A stretch of DNA of 40,081 nucleotides from Rhodoferax sp. (lineage in GTDB: Bacteria; Pseudomonadota; Gammaproteobacteria; Burkholderiales; Burkholderiaceae_C): NCBI RefSeq assembly GCF_028715765.1, contig NZ_JAQURE010000032.1, forward strand, positions 1-40,081, read 5' to 3'. Below, piece by piece: positions 24,713-32,934 of this stretch (positions are counted from its first letter, which is position 1; each line of letters opens with the position of its first letter). The notes under the pieces were generated by a model, which saw only the letters and a list, made by a program, of their open reading frames with translations, did no database searches and was not told where the DNA came from. Made by a program: the position numbers and the translations under genes.

Positions 24713-25054
24713 ATGGTTCAACACATTCGACCCCTGCAACTCAAAGACTGGCTTGAGTCCGTGCGCGGCCACGGCAATCCGGTAGTGCTTGACGTTCGCG
24801 AGCCCTCCGAGCTGCAAACCGCCAGCATCAAGGCCGACGGTTTTGAGCTCATCACCATCCCCATGGGCGTGATTCCGCCCCGCTTGAGCGAACTCGACCC
24901 CCATCAACCCGTGGCCTGCCTGTGCCATCACGGCGGACGCAGCATGCAAGTGGCCAACTTTCTCAAAGCCCGTGGTTTCAAACATGTGGCCAATGTGGCA
25001 GGTGGCATCAACGCCTGGTCGTCCGAGCTAGACCCCAGCGTGCCACGCTACTGA
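24713..25054 (+). CDS. Rhodanese-like sulfurtransferase
   Basis: A 113-residue single-domain rhodanese. VVLDVREPSELQTA and the active loop CHHGGRS (Cys71 to Arg76) are followed by FLKARGFKHVANVAGGINAW. It can carry a persulfide sulfur, but the physiological acceptor is unknown. The ATG at 24713 is used because the fold begins there; an upstream in-frame codon at 24650 lies within pcm. It sits between pcm and tolC, an order familiar from Burkholderiales. Confidence 0.9.
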   Translation: MVQHIRPLQLKDWLESVRGHGNPVVLDVREPSELQTASIKADGFELITIPMGVIPPRLSELDPHQPVACLCHHGGRSMQVANFLKARGFKHVANVAGGINAWSSELDPSVPRY

Positions 25055-25090
25055 GCCGGTGTTGTTTTTTTTACTTTGTACCTACCCATC

Positions 25091-26410
25091 ATGAAACTGC
25101 GTTTATTGCCTGTGTCATTGGCTTTGTCGGCCGCTTTTGTTCTGCCTGCGCATGCGCAAAGCCTGGTGGCGTTGTATGACGCTGCGCGCAGTTTTGATGC
25201 CAGCTACCAATCTGCCAAACTGTTTTTTGATGCCAACCTGGCCAAAGCCGAGCAAAGCAAGGCCTTGCTGCTGCCCAGCGCCAACCTGAGCATGGGGGCC
25301 AACCGGGTCAATCTGTCCAGTGATGTGCCAGCCTTTGACCGTGGTGGTTATGGCAACCAAAACATCACCCTCAGCGCCAGCCAACCCCTGTTTCGTCCCT
25401 TCAACAAGGCCACCGCCGAGCAGGGCAAAAAGTCTGTTGATGTGGCGCAAGCCGCCCTGTTGGCCGCAGACCAGGATTTGATCGTGCGCTTGAGCCAGGC
25501 TTACTTTGACGTGCTGGCTGCGGCTGACAACCTGACCTTTGTACAAGCGCAAAAAGCCGCAGTGGCAGAGCAACTGGCCTCGGCCAAACGCAACTTTGAA
25601 GTGGGCACCGCCACCATCACCGACACGCGCGAAGCCCAGTCGCAATATGACTTGGTGCTGGCGCAAGAAATTGCCGCTTCAAACGATTTGCGGGTCAAGA
25701 AAATCGCGCTGGATCAGCTCACCGGCAAAACCAATGCCCAGCCTTTGCCTTTGGCCAGCCCGGTGCATATTGCCCCGGTGGCACCGCAAGACGTAGCGCA
25801 CTGGGTGGCGCAGTCTGAACAAGACCACCCCACTGTTCGGCAAGCGCAGCTGGGGCTGGAAGTGGCTCAACTTGAAACCCAAAAAGCCCAATCTGGCCAC
25901 TTGCCCACAGTGGACTTGACGGCAGGCTACAGCGTGACCCAAAACAACGGCTCAAGCAACACCTTGCTCGACTACCGCACCAACGTCGCCACGGTCGGCG
26001 TGAGTCTGAACCTGCCCTTGTTCGCCGGCCACGCAACCCAAAACCGCATCAAAGAAACCCTGGCACTTGAAGACAAAGCTCGCAGTGATGTAGAGGCCGC
26101 CAAACGTGCCGTGGCACAGGCCACCCGCACCGCTTACTTTGGGGTGGAGTCTGGCTTGGGTCAAGTCAAGGCGCTGGAGGCCGCACAAGCCTCAAGCCAA
26201 AGCGCACTCGATGCCACCAAGCTGGGCTACCAAGTGGGTGTGCGCATCAACATTGACGTGCTCAACGCCCAAACCGCCCTCTACAACACCCAAGCCAAGC
26301 TGGCTAAAGCCCGCTACGACGTGTTGCTGGGCAGCTTGCGCTTGCGCCAAGCCAACGGCACGCTCAAGGCCGATGACCTCAACGCCGTGAACGCTTTGCT
26401 GGCCAAATAG
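25091..26410 (+). CDS. tolC: TolC-family outer-membrane channel protein
   Basis: The 439-residue protein has a signal peptide ending PAHA and begins QSLVALYDAARSFDASYQSA, then two OEP repeats of long coiled coils. GYGNQNITLSASQPLFRP and the matching ATVGVSLNLPLFAGH mark the beta strands of the two halves. Length and the start motif fit TolC used by type I secretion and RND pumps. It probably serves the RND adaptor and pump encoded 1.1 kb upstream. Its stop lies 3 bases from the waaA stop on the opposite strand. Confidence 0.92.
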   Translation: MKLRLLPVSLALSAAFVLPAHAQSLVALYDAARSFDASYQSAKLFFDANLAKAEQSKALLLPSANLSMGANRVNLSSDVPAFDRGGYGNQNITLSASQPLFRPFNKATAEQGKKSVDVAQAALLAADQDLIVRLSQAYFDVLAAADNLTFVQAQKAAVAEQLASAKRNFEVGTATITDTREAQSQYDLVLAQEIAASNDLRVKKIALDQLTGKTNAQPLPLASPVHIAPVAPQDVAHWVAQSEQDHPTVRQAQLGLEVAQLETQKAQSGHLPTVDLTAGYSVTQNNGSSNTLLDYRTNVATVGVSLNLPLFAGHATQNRIKETLALEDKARSDVEAAKRAVAQATRTAYFGVESGLGQVKALEAAQASSQSALDATKLGYQVGVRINIDVLNAQTALYNTQAKLAKARYDVLLGSLRLRQANGTLKADDLNAVNALLAK

Positions 26411-26413
26411 CCT

Positions 26414-27724
26414 TTACAGCAGCGCCTTGATGGCGCTGGCGGTGCGCTGCACCGCGCCCTGGTTGGCTTCAAAAAAATCGCTGCTGGCTTGCACCCGGCG
26501 TGCCAGCTCAGTGGGGGATTGGGCAAGGTGAACTGCCGTCTGCACGGCTTCAGCCATGTCTTTGACCCGGCTTGCCGCACCCGCCAAGAGCGCCTGCTCT
26601 GCCGCTTCAGCAAAGTTGAAGGTGCTCGGCCCCATCACCACCGGGCAGCCGCATGCAGCTGCCTCAATCAGATTTTGACCGCCCAACGGCGCAAAGCTGC
26701 CACCCAACAAGGCCACGTTGGCCAAGCCGTAATACAGCGCCATTTCGCCGAGCGAGTCACCCAGCCAAATCTCATGGCCAGATGCGGGCGGTGGCCCAGC
26801 ATCTGGCCAAGCCGTGCGCCGTTGCAGCTCAAAACCATGTGCCTGAATCAACTCTGCCACTTCCTCAAAGCGCTGTGGGTGGCGCGGAACGATCAACCAC
26901 TGCACTTCATTTACTACATTATTTATAGCTGTTCGCGCTTTATCCATAAGCGCTAGAGGCCTAAAATGCTTCAAATTTTCAAGCAGCGCCAGTTCTTCGC
27001 CCGCGCGCGAACTGGCCAGCATCACCACCGGCCTTGCGCTGCCGTTGCGCCAGGAGCGGCCAGCGGCAAGCTGTGTGGGGTTGACCTGGGCATCAAACTT
27101 CAAATTGCCCAGCACGCCAGTCACCTTGGCACCAAGCGACTGCAAGCGCGCGGCATCGGCCGGCGTTTGCGCCCAGACCGCCGTCAAGCCGGCAAAGGCT
27201 GAGCGCGCCAGCCAAGCCAGCCGCTGCGCTTGGCGCAAAGACTTGTCGCTCAAACGGGCGTTGACCAGCACCAGCGGCACGCCCAGCCGTTGGCAACCCG
27301 CCACCAGGTTGGGCCAGACCTCAGTTTCCATCAAGATGCCCATGTCTGGCTTGAAATGGCTCAAAAACTGCTGCACCGCCGCAGGTGTGTCCCACGGCTG
27401 CCAGGCTTGCAGGTCGCCGGGTTGCAGCAGCTTCTGCCCCTCGGCGCGCCCGGTTGCAGTGCCGTGCGTCAACACCAGCCGCAGGTTGGGCAACTGCGCG
27501 CGCAAAGCCGCCAGCAGTGCTGCGCTGGCACGGGTTTCACCCAACGACACCGCATGCAGCCACAGCGTGGCGCCTGCATGCAGCGGCACGGCTTGGGCGT
27601 AATGGCCAAAGCGCTCTGGAATATCTTTGGCATAGCCCGGTTCTTGCTGGCTGCGCCGAAGCAACTTGCGTTTGAGCAACGGCTGCGCCAGCCGCATCAA
27701 GCCCGAGTAAAGCCAGCGCATCAT
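26414..27724 (-). CDS. waaA: 3-deoxy-D-manno-octulosonic acid (Kdo) transferase
   Basis: The 436-residue GT30 enzyme adds Kdo from CMP-Kdo to lipid A precursor at the inner membrane. An N-terminal anchor is followed by LHAVSLGETRASAALL, the acceptor-side DMGILMETEVWPNL, the donor-side MLASSRAGEE and EIWLGDSLGEMALYY...VALLGGSFAPLGGQN, and EAAACGCPVVMGPSTFNF. Residues about 253-267 (RPLALMDKARTAI) are encoded by a near-perfect dispersed repeat, placed in a loop between LLENLKHF and INNVVNEVQWL. It is 9 bases after waaC, so the two are probably one lipopolysaccharide core operon. Confidence 0.93.
   Translation of the reverse strand: MMRWLYSGLMRLAQPLLKRKLLRRSQQEPGYAKDIPERFGHYAQAVPLHAGATLWLHAVSLGETRASAALLAALRAQLPNLRLVLTHGTATGRAEGQKLLQPGDLQAWQPWDTPAAVQQFLSHFKPDMGILMETEVWPNLVAGCQRLGVPLVLVNARLSDKSLRQAQRLAWLARSAFAGLTAVWAQTPADAARLQSLGAKVTGVLGNLKFDAQVNPTQLAAGRSWRNGSARPVVMLASSRAGEELALLENLKHFRPLALMDKARTAINNVVNEVQWLIVPRHPQRFEEVAELIQAHGFELQRRTAWPDAGPPPASGHEIWLGDSLGEMALYYGLANVALLGGSFAPLGGQNLIEAAACGCPVVMGPSTFNFAEAAEQALLAGAASRVKDMAEAVQTAVHLAQSPTELARRVQASSDFFEANQGAVQRTASAIKALL
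26925..26966 (+). repeat. Dispersed palindromic repeat, copy 6 (inside waaA)
   Basis: ATAGCTGTTCGCGCTTTATC then CATAAGCGCTAGAGGCCTAA, a near-perfect copy. On the coding strand it gives RPLALMDKARTAI in WaaA. Confidence 0.9.
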
Positions 27725-27733
27725 GAAAAGCCC

Positions 27734-28750
27734 TTAGGCATTCAGCACGGCTTGCCAAGCCTGCCAGACCGCGTCCACGCTGGGGCAAGGCTGGGCAAAC
27801 ACGGCGGCCTGAAACATGGGTGCGTCTGGCTCGGCGGGCGGCAGCGGGCCGGTGCGCCAGGCGGTGTCGAAGTTGTAAATTTGCACATGCGGCAAAGCCA
27901 GCGCCACGGCCATGTGGCTCAGACCACTGTCGACCCCGATCACCCCGGTGCAGGTGGCCAGCGCGTCGGTCAAACCGTCCAGCGCCAAGCGCGGCCACAC
28001 CTGGGCGTGTTCCAAGTCATGCGCAATGGTCTGCGCTACCTGCTCTTCTGCCGAGCTGCCATGCGGCAAGGCGACACCAAAACCGGCCACATTCAAGCGC
28101 TGCGCCAGCTCGCGCCAACAGGCCAGCGGCCACTCTTTGTCTGCCCGAGAGGTGCCATGCACCAGCGCCACCATGCCACGCAAACCGCGTTTGAATGCAA
28201 TGTTTTTGATAGCTGCTGGCGCTTGATTCACATGCGCTAACAGCCCGAAATGCATGTCAAAAGGCAATTCATACCGCAGCGCCTTGGCGCACAGCAGTCG
28301 GGCGCGGGTGACAGCGTGGCTGTGCGCGGGCAGCGTGATAGCCACGTCTGCCACCCAGCGCGCGGGGGCTTCAAAGCTCGACCCTTCAGTTTGGTTGGCC
28401 ATGCCATAGCGCTTGCCTTGCGGCGCCAGGTGTGCCAGCCAGGACACCAGGGCGGACTTGGTCAAGCCTTGCAGGTCTAGCACTGCGTCGTAGCGCTCTT
28501 GCTGCAGCTCGGCTTTGAACAGTGCCCAGGCGTGCCGTGTGGCAGCGCTGAAAAGGGTTTTGCGCCACTGCCGCAAGTCGCACGCAATGACACGGTGCAC
28601 CCCTTTGCAGCGGCGCACCAGCGGCACAAAGCCACGCTCCACCACCCAGTCAATCTGCACGCCAGGGCGTTCGCGCACGATGTCTTGCACCGCGGCCATG
28701 GCATGCACCACATCCCCCAACGAGGAGAGTTTGACAATCAGAATTTTCAA
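27734..28750 (-). CDS. waaC: Lipopolysaccharide heptosyltransferase I
   Basis: The 338-residue GT9 enzyme adds the first heptose to Kdo2-lipid A. It begins LKILIVKLSSLGDVVHAMAA, the classic start of WaaC, so the TTG at 28750 is taken as start, with GGA 9 bases upstream. The open frame extends to a TTG at 28780 without domain content. Acceptor and donor domains are complete (LVHGTSRADKEWPLACW; GVIGVDSGLSHMAVAL). Residues about 168-180 (GLLAHVNQAPAAI) are encoded by a dispersed repeat in the linker between the domains. It forms an operon with waaA. Confidence 0.92.
   Translation of the reverse strand: MKILIVKLSSLGDVVHAMAAVQDIVRERPGVQIDWVVERGFVPLVRRCKGVHRVIACDLRQWRKTLFSAATRHAWALFKAELQQERYDAVLDLQGLTKSALVSWLAHLAPQGKRYGMANQTEGSSFEAPARWVADVAITLPAHSHAVTRARLLCAKALRYELPFDMHFGLLAHVNQAPAAIKNIAFKRGLRGMVALVHGTSRADKEWPLACWRELAQRLNVAGFGVALPHGSSAEEQVAQTIAHDLEHAQVWPRLALDGLTDALATCTGVIGVDSGLSHMAVALALPHVQIYNFDTAWRTGPLPPAEPDAPMFQAAVFAQPCPSVDAVWQAWQAVLNA
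28209..28246 (+). repeat. Dispersed palindromic repeat, copy 7 (inside waaC)
   Basis: ATAGCTGCTGGCGCTTGATT then CACATGCGCTAACAGCCC. On the coding strand it gives GLLAHVNQAPAAI in WaaC. Confidence 0.75.
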
Positions 28751-28796
28751 ATTAACACATCCAAGACCCAAGCGCACCAAAGGTGCAGGCTCACAC

Positions 28797-30179
28797 TCAA
28801 TGCGCGGCCTCGTCGGTCACGGCACCGGGCAGCACTTGGTGCAGCAGCGCCATCATGTCGGTCTGGATGCGTGCCAAGGCCTCGGGGGTGTGGCCTTCAA
28901 AGCGCAACACCAGCACGGGCGTTGTGTTGGAGGCGCGAATCAGCCCAAAGCCGTCTGGCCAGTCCACCCGCAGGCCATCAATGGTGTTGACGGTTGCCGG
29001 TGCGGCAAAAGCAACTTGCGCCACCAGCTGCGCCACCAGCGTGTGCGGCTGGCCTTCGGCGCATTTCACATTCAGCTCTGGAGTGGAAAAACTGGTGGGC
29101 AAGGCGTTGAGCACAGCACTGGCATCGGCATGGCGGCTCAAAATTTCAAGCAGGCGGCAGGCGGCGTAAGTGCCATCGTCAAAGCCATACCAGCGCTCTT
29201 TAAAGAACACGTGGCCACTCATCTCGCCGCCCAGAGGGGCGTTGATTTCTTTCATCTTGGCTTTGATGAGCGAGTGGCCAGTTTTGAACATCAATGGCAC
29301 GCCACCGGCAGCTTCAATGGCTGGCGCCAGGCGCTGCGAGCATTTCACGTCAAACAAAATGGTGCCGCCCGGCACACGCTGCAACACATCGGCTGCAAAC
29401 AACATCATTTGGCGGTCAGGGTAGATGGTTTGGCCATCTTTGGTGACCAGCCCCAGGCGGTCGCCATCGCCATCAAAAGCCAAGCCCAGCTCGGCATCAC
29501 CCGCTTTCAAGGCGGCCATCACATCACGTAGGTTGTCGGGCTTGCTGGGGTCGGGGTGGTGATTGGGAAAGTTGCCGTCCACTTCGCTGAACAGCTCGGT
29601 CACCTCGCAACCAATGGCACGCAAAATGCCGGGGGCAGACGCGCCAGCAATGCCGTTGCCACTGTCGACCACAATTTTCATGGGGCGCGCTAGCTTGATG
29701 TCGCCCACAATGCGGGCGGTGTAATCAGCCAGCACATCCACACGGGTGATGTGCCCGCCGGCGCACAGTTGCCACGACTCGGCTTCCATGATGCAGCGCA
29801 GGTTTTGAATCTCGTCACCATAAATGGCACGTCCGGCCAGCACCATTTTGAAGCCGTTGTAGTCTTTGGGGTTGTGGCTGCCCGTGACCTGAATGCCGCT
29901 GGTGGCCAGCGTGTGAGCCGCAAAGTAAAGCATGGGCGTAGTGGCCAGGCCAATGTCAATGACCTCCACCCCCGCATCAACCAGGCCACGCATCAGGGCA
30001 GCGCTTAAATCGGATCCGCTCAAGCGGCCGTCGCGCCCCACCGCCACTTTGGTTTGGCCTTCGCGCAGCGCCACGGTGCCAAAGGCACGCCCTAAACCTT
30101 GCGCCACTTCAGCGTTTAACGTGCTGGGGACGACACCTCGGATGTCATAGGCTTTGAAGATAGAAGCGGTCAGTTTCAT
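28797..30179 (-). CDS. Phosphomannomutase/phosphoglucomutase
   Basis: The 460-residue alpha-D-phosphohexomutase is of the ManB/AlgC type. The phosphoserine loop is VTGSHNPKDYNG (Ser101), the metal loop AFDGDGDRLG, the sugar loop GEMSGHVFF and the phosphate-binding loop LIRASNTTPVLV. It interconverts hexose 6- and 1-phosphates for surface polysaccharide and lipopolysaccharide precursors, fitting the adjacent waaC-waaA pair 46 bases on. Its upstream region contains a 26-bp perfect inverted repeat (30274-30329). Confidence 0.92.
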   Translation of the reverse strand: MKLTASIFKAYDIRGVVPSTLNAEVAQGLGRAFGTVALREGQTKVAVGRDGRLSGSDLSAALMRGLVDAGVEVIDIGLATTPMLYFAAHTLATSGIQVTGSHNPKDYNGFKMVLAGRAIYGDEIQNLRCIMEAESWQLCAGGHITRVDVLADYTARIVGDIKLARPMKIVVDSGNGIAGASAPGILRAIGCEVTELFSEVDGNFPNHHPDPSKPDNLRDVMAALKAGDAELGLAFDGDGDRLGLVTKDGQTIYPDRQMMLFAADVLQRVPGGTILFDVKCSQRLAPAIEAAGGVPLMFKTGHSLIKAKMKEINAPLGGEMSGHVFFKERWYGFDDGTYAACRLLEILSRHADASAVLNALPTSFSTPELNVKCAEGQPHTLVAQLVAQVAFAAPATVNTIDGLRVDWPDGFGLIRASNTTPVLVLRFEGHTPEALARIQTDMMALLHQVLPGAVTDEAAH

Positions 30180-30273
30180 GCAGTTTTCCCTGAGTTTGGT
30201 TGGGTTTAACCGAAAAAATCCATGGGGCGCACCTGCGGTGCGGCTTGGGTGTCAGCGGTGCATTTGCGGCCAT

Positions 30274-30329
30274 TTTCGTCCCTCTTTGTCGCCTGTAGCT
30301 ACGGCTACAGGCGACAAAGAGGGACGAAA
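30274..30329. repeat. 26-bp perfect inverted repeat with TACG loop
   Basis: Two 26-base arms pair without mismatch (30274-30299 with 30304-30329) around TACG; the inner part is GCCTGTAGC/GCTACAGGC. It lies after metY and before the phosphomannomutase gene, both on the minus strand. It has no T tract on either side, so it is a strong hairpin but not a standard terminator. Confidence 0.9.
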
Positions 30330-30434
30330 CTCACTCGCAACTGCCCTCGCTGCCCTTCCAAGCCCTCATGAATTTTCTCGGTTCAAAAACGGGCTGCATT
30401 GTAGGCGTGGGGCGTGGCGGGAAGCGCCGTCCGG

Positions 30435-31730
30435 CTAGACCGCAGCCAAGGCCTGGGTCAGGTCAGCCAACAGGTCATCAATGTGTTCAATGCCAATCGA
30501 CAAGCGCACTGCGTCTTCAGGAATGCCCGCCTTGGCCAGCTCTTGCGGCGACAACTGGCGGTGCGTGGTCGATGCCGGGTGCGTGGCCAGCGACTTGGCA
30601 TCGCCGATATTGACCAGCCGCGTAAACAACTGGAGGGCATCCAGAAACGCCGCCCCGGCCACGCGGCCTTGCCCGGGCGCGGACTTAACCCCAAACGTGA
30701 ACAGCCCAGAGGCCTTGCCACCCATGTACTTTTTCGCCAGCGCGTGATCCGGGTGGTTGGGCAAGCCGGCGTAGCTGACCCACGACACCTTGGGGTGGTT
30801 TTGCAAAAACTGCGTGATCTTGAGCGTGTTGTCGTTGATGCGATCCATGCGCAGCGCCAGGGTCTCAATGCCTTGCAGAATCAAAAATGCGTTAAATGGC
30901 GACAGCGCCGCGCCGGTGTTGCGCAGCGGCACCACGCGGGCACGGCCAATGTAGGCGGCAGCGCCCAGCGCCTCGGTGTAGACCACGCCGTGGTAGCTTT
31001 GGTCAGGCTCGCTCAGGCGTTTGAACTTGGCCTTGTGCTCGGCCCACGGGAACTTGCCCGAGTCGATGATGGCCCCGCCAATGCTGTTGCCGTGGCCGCC
31101 CAGGTATTTGGTGAGCGACTGCACCACGATGTCGGCCCCGTGCTCGATCGGGCGCAGCAGGTAAGGCGTGGCCACGGTGTTGTCCACAATCAGCGGCGTG
31201 GCGTGGCGGTGCGCCACAGCGGCAATGGCCGCAATGTCGGTCACGCGCCCCTGCGGGTTGCTGATGGATTCGATGTAAACCGCCTTGGTTTTGTCGTCAA
31301 TCAGCGCCTCTAGAGCGGCCAGGTCACTGGGGTCAACAAAGCGCACTTCAATGCCCGAGAGCGGAAAGGTGTGTGCAAACAGGTTGTACGTGCCGCCATA
31401 CAGGGCGTTGCTGGCCACAATGTTGTCGCCCACTTCGGCAATGGTTTGAATGGCGTAGGTGACCGCGGCCGAGCCCGAGGCCAGCGCCAGCCCGGCAATG
31501 CCGCCTTCGAGCGCCGCCACGCGTTTTTCGAGCACGTCGTTGGTGGGGTTCATGATGCGGGTGTAGATGTTGCCAGCCACCTTCAGGTCAAACAAATCTG
31601 CGCCGTGCTGGGCACTGTCAAAGGCGTAGGCCACGGTTTGGTAAATCGGCACGGCCACCGATTTGGTGGTCGGGTCAGGCGAGTAACCGGCGTGGACGGA
31701 TTGGGTCTCGAACTTCCAGGTGGTGGGCAT
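30435..31730 (-). CDS. metY: O-acetylhomoserine sulfhydrylase
   Basis: The 431-residue PLP enzyme is of the Cys/Met metabolism family, of the long MetY type. The lysine that binds PLP is in SLTKYLGGHGN (Lys208), and conserved TRIMNPTNDVLEKRVAALEGG and SGLFTFGVK are present. It makes homocysteine from O-acetylhomoserine and sulfide in methionine synthesis. AAGGAG lies 8 bases before the ATG. A dispersed repeat lies 50 bases upstream of the start. Confidence 0.93.
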   Translation of the reverse strand: MPTTWKFETQSVHAGYSPDPTTKSVAVPIYQTVAYAFDSAQHGADLFDLKVAGNIYTRIMNPTNDVLEKRVAALEGGIAGLALASGSAAVTYAIQTIAEVGDNIVASNALYGGTYNLFAHTFPLSGIEVRFVDPSDLAALEALIDDKTKAVYIESISNPQGRVTDIAAIAAVAHRHATPLIVDNTVATPYLLRPIEHGADIVVQSLTKYLGGHGNSIGGAIIDSGKFPWAEHKAKFKRLSEPDQSYHGVVYTEALGAAAYIGRARVVPLRNTGAALSPFNAFLILQGIETLALRMDRINDNTLKITQFLQNHPKVSWVSYAGLPNHPDHALAKKYMGGKASGLFTFGVKSAPGQGRVAGAAFLDALQLFTRLVNIGDAKSLATHPASTTHRQLSPQELAKAGIPEDAVRLSIGIEHIDDLLADLTQALAAV

Positions 31731-31779
31731 CAGGGTGCTCCTTGAGGGTAAAAAAGAAACAAAAAATACTATTAATAAA

Positions 31780-31819
31780 ATAGCTACTATCGCTTATTCT
31801 ATAAGGGCTAGATGCTTAT
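31780..31819 (+). repeat. Dispersed palindromic repeat, copy 8 (upstream of metY)
   Basis: ATAGCTACTATCGCTTATTC then TATAAGGGCTAGATGCTTAT, in the AT-rich gap between metY and yggT. It could sit within the metY promoter region. The rest of this 172-base gap shows no gene. Confidence 0.8.
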
Positions 31820-31902
31820 TTTTCATATAATCTTAGACAGACATTGGTTCAAAGCCAATGCAACTTTTGTTCTGCTGGCTCTGCGGCCAAACTGGCTGAA
31901 AG

Positions 31903-32469
31903 TCAGAACGCCATCAGTGCGCCAGCCTGCACATTGCCCAGCACAATGGCCGCAATTTGCAAAATCACCAGCAGCACCAGCGGCGACAGGTCAACGCCGC
32001 TCACCAGCGGCACAAAGCGGCGAATTGGCATCAACAGCGGCGCCACCAGACGCTCAATGATGTCTGCCATGGGAGAGTGGGTTTGAATCCAGGACAACAC
32101 AGCGTAAACAATCACCGCACCCGTCATGCCCGAAATGGCCATGCGCGCCAGGCCAAATGCCGCCAGAATAGGCACCGCAAAGAGCCCACCCGCGCCGCCC
32201 GCCAGCAGCCACAGCACGCCAAACTCGGCCAACTGCAACAAAAATGCTGCTGCCAAACTGGCAGTGTCCAAGGCACCCACTGACGGCAACACGCGCCGCA
32301 GCGGCAGCACCATCCAGTCAGACAACGCAAACACAAACCCGCCCAGCGGATTGCCCGAGCGCACCGACATCGGGATGCGCTGGTACTGCATGTACAGGCG
32401 CAGCAGGCAAACGCCGCTCAAAATGCCACAAACAACTTCAAGCAGCAGGGAAACAATTTGGTACAGCAT
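31903..32469 (-). CDS. YggT family membrane protein
   Basis: The 188-residue inner-membrane protein has two YggT repeats. Each has a hydrophobic hairpin and an amphipathic segment: LLEVVCGILSGVCLLRLYMQYQRIP...DWMVLPLRRVLP, and VIVYAVLSWIQTHSP...IERLVAPLLMPIRRFVPLVSGVD. The family is linked to osmotic tolerance and cell division in some bacteria; the mechanism is unknown. The ATG at 32469 starts the first helix and is preferred over an in-frame codon at 32526. Confidence 0.88.
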   Translation of the reverse strand: MLYQIVSLLLEVVCGILSGVCLLRLYMQYQRIPMSVRSGNPLGGFVFALSDWMVLPLRRVLPSVGALDTASLAAAFLLQLAEFGVLWLLAGGAGGLFAVPILAAFGLARMAISGMTGAVIVYAVLSWIQTHSPMADIIERLVAPLLMPIRRFVPLVSGVDLSPLVLLVILQIAAIVLGNVQAGALMAF

Positions 32470-32569
32470 GGGAAGGGTTCTAAAGCCGCAGCAAAGGACT
32501 GCACTTGAATCATAACGACAGGGCACGCACCGAACAGTTGAGCTTCGGGGCAGGCTTCAAGTTGTCAGC

Positions 32570-32748
32570 ATGCCAGATGTCTGACTGCCAATATGACAAA
32601 AATGACATAGATGGCATAAATGAGACCATTCGCAGTTTTCTTAATTCATCTTAAAAAAACATAACACATTGAAAAATAAAAAGAATTTAAAAACCATGGA
32701 AGGTGGCACGCTTATTGAGAGCGTAGAAATGAAGACTTCGTAACTGCC
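32570..32748 (+). promoter_or_regulatory. AT-rich upstream region of the cyd operon
   Basis: About 130 bases are much richer in A and T than their surroundings, with short direct repeats (ATGACA twice near 32594-32608) and A tracts. TGGCACG-CTTA-TTGAG at 32704-32719 resembles a sigma-54 -24/-12 promoter but has GA instead of GC at -12. No FNR-type dyad was found here. Confidence 0.35.
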
Positions 32749-32934
32749 ATGACGCTACCGCAAAAAAACCTCATCAAAAAGTTGGCCTGGGTGCTACTGG
32801 CCAAGCTGGTTGTGTTGACAGTCTTGTGGTGGGCGTTTTTTCATGATCAGCGCGTGGCAGTGGATGCCAAGCTGGTGTCAGACCAGTTTCTTTCAACAAG
32901 CAGTACCTCGGGCAACAAAGGAGAACAGCCTTGA
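32749..32934 (+). CDS. cydP: CydP, small putative subunit of cytochrome bd oxidase
   Basis: The 61-residue protein has one membrane helix ([20 protein letters not shown]) followed by DQRVAVDAK, the pattern of CydP peptides encoded just before cydA in betaproteobacteria. Its stop overlaps the cydA TTG start, so the two are translationally coupled, and the cydA ribosome site AAAGGAG lies in its last codons. It probably assists assembly or stability of the oxidase. Confidence 0.85.
   Translation: MTLPQKNLIKKLAWVLLAKLVVLTVLWWAFFHDQRVAVDAKLVSDQFLSTSSTSGNKGEQP

Noticed and set aside
31835..31860. ATTGG-TTCAAAG-CCAAT looks like a tRNA T-arm.
   Set aside because: No acceptor, D or anticodon arm can be built around it on either strand.
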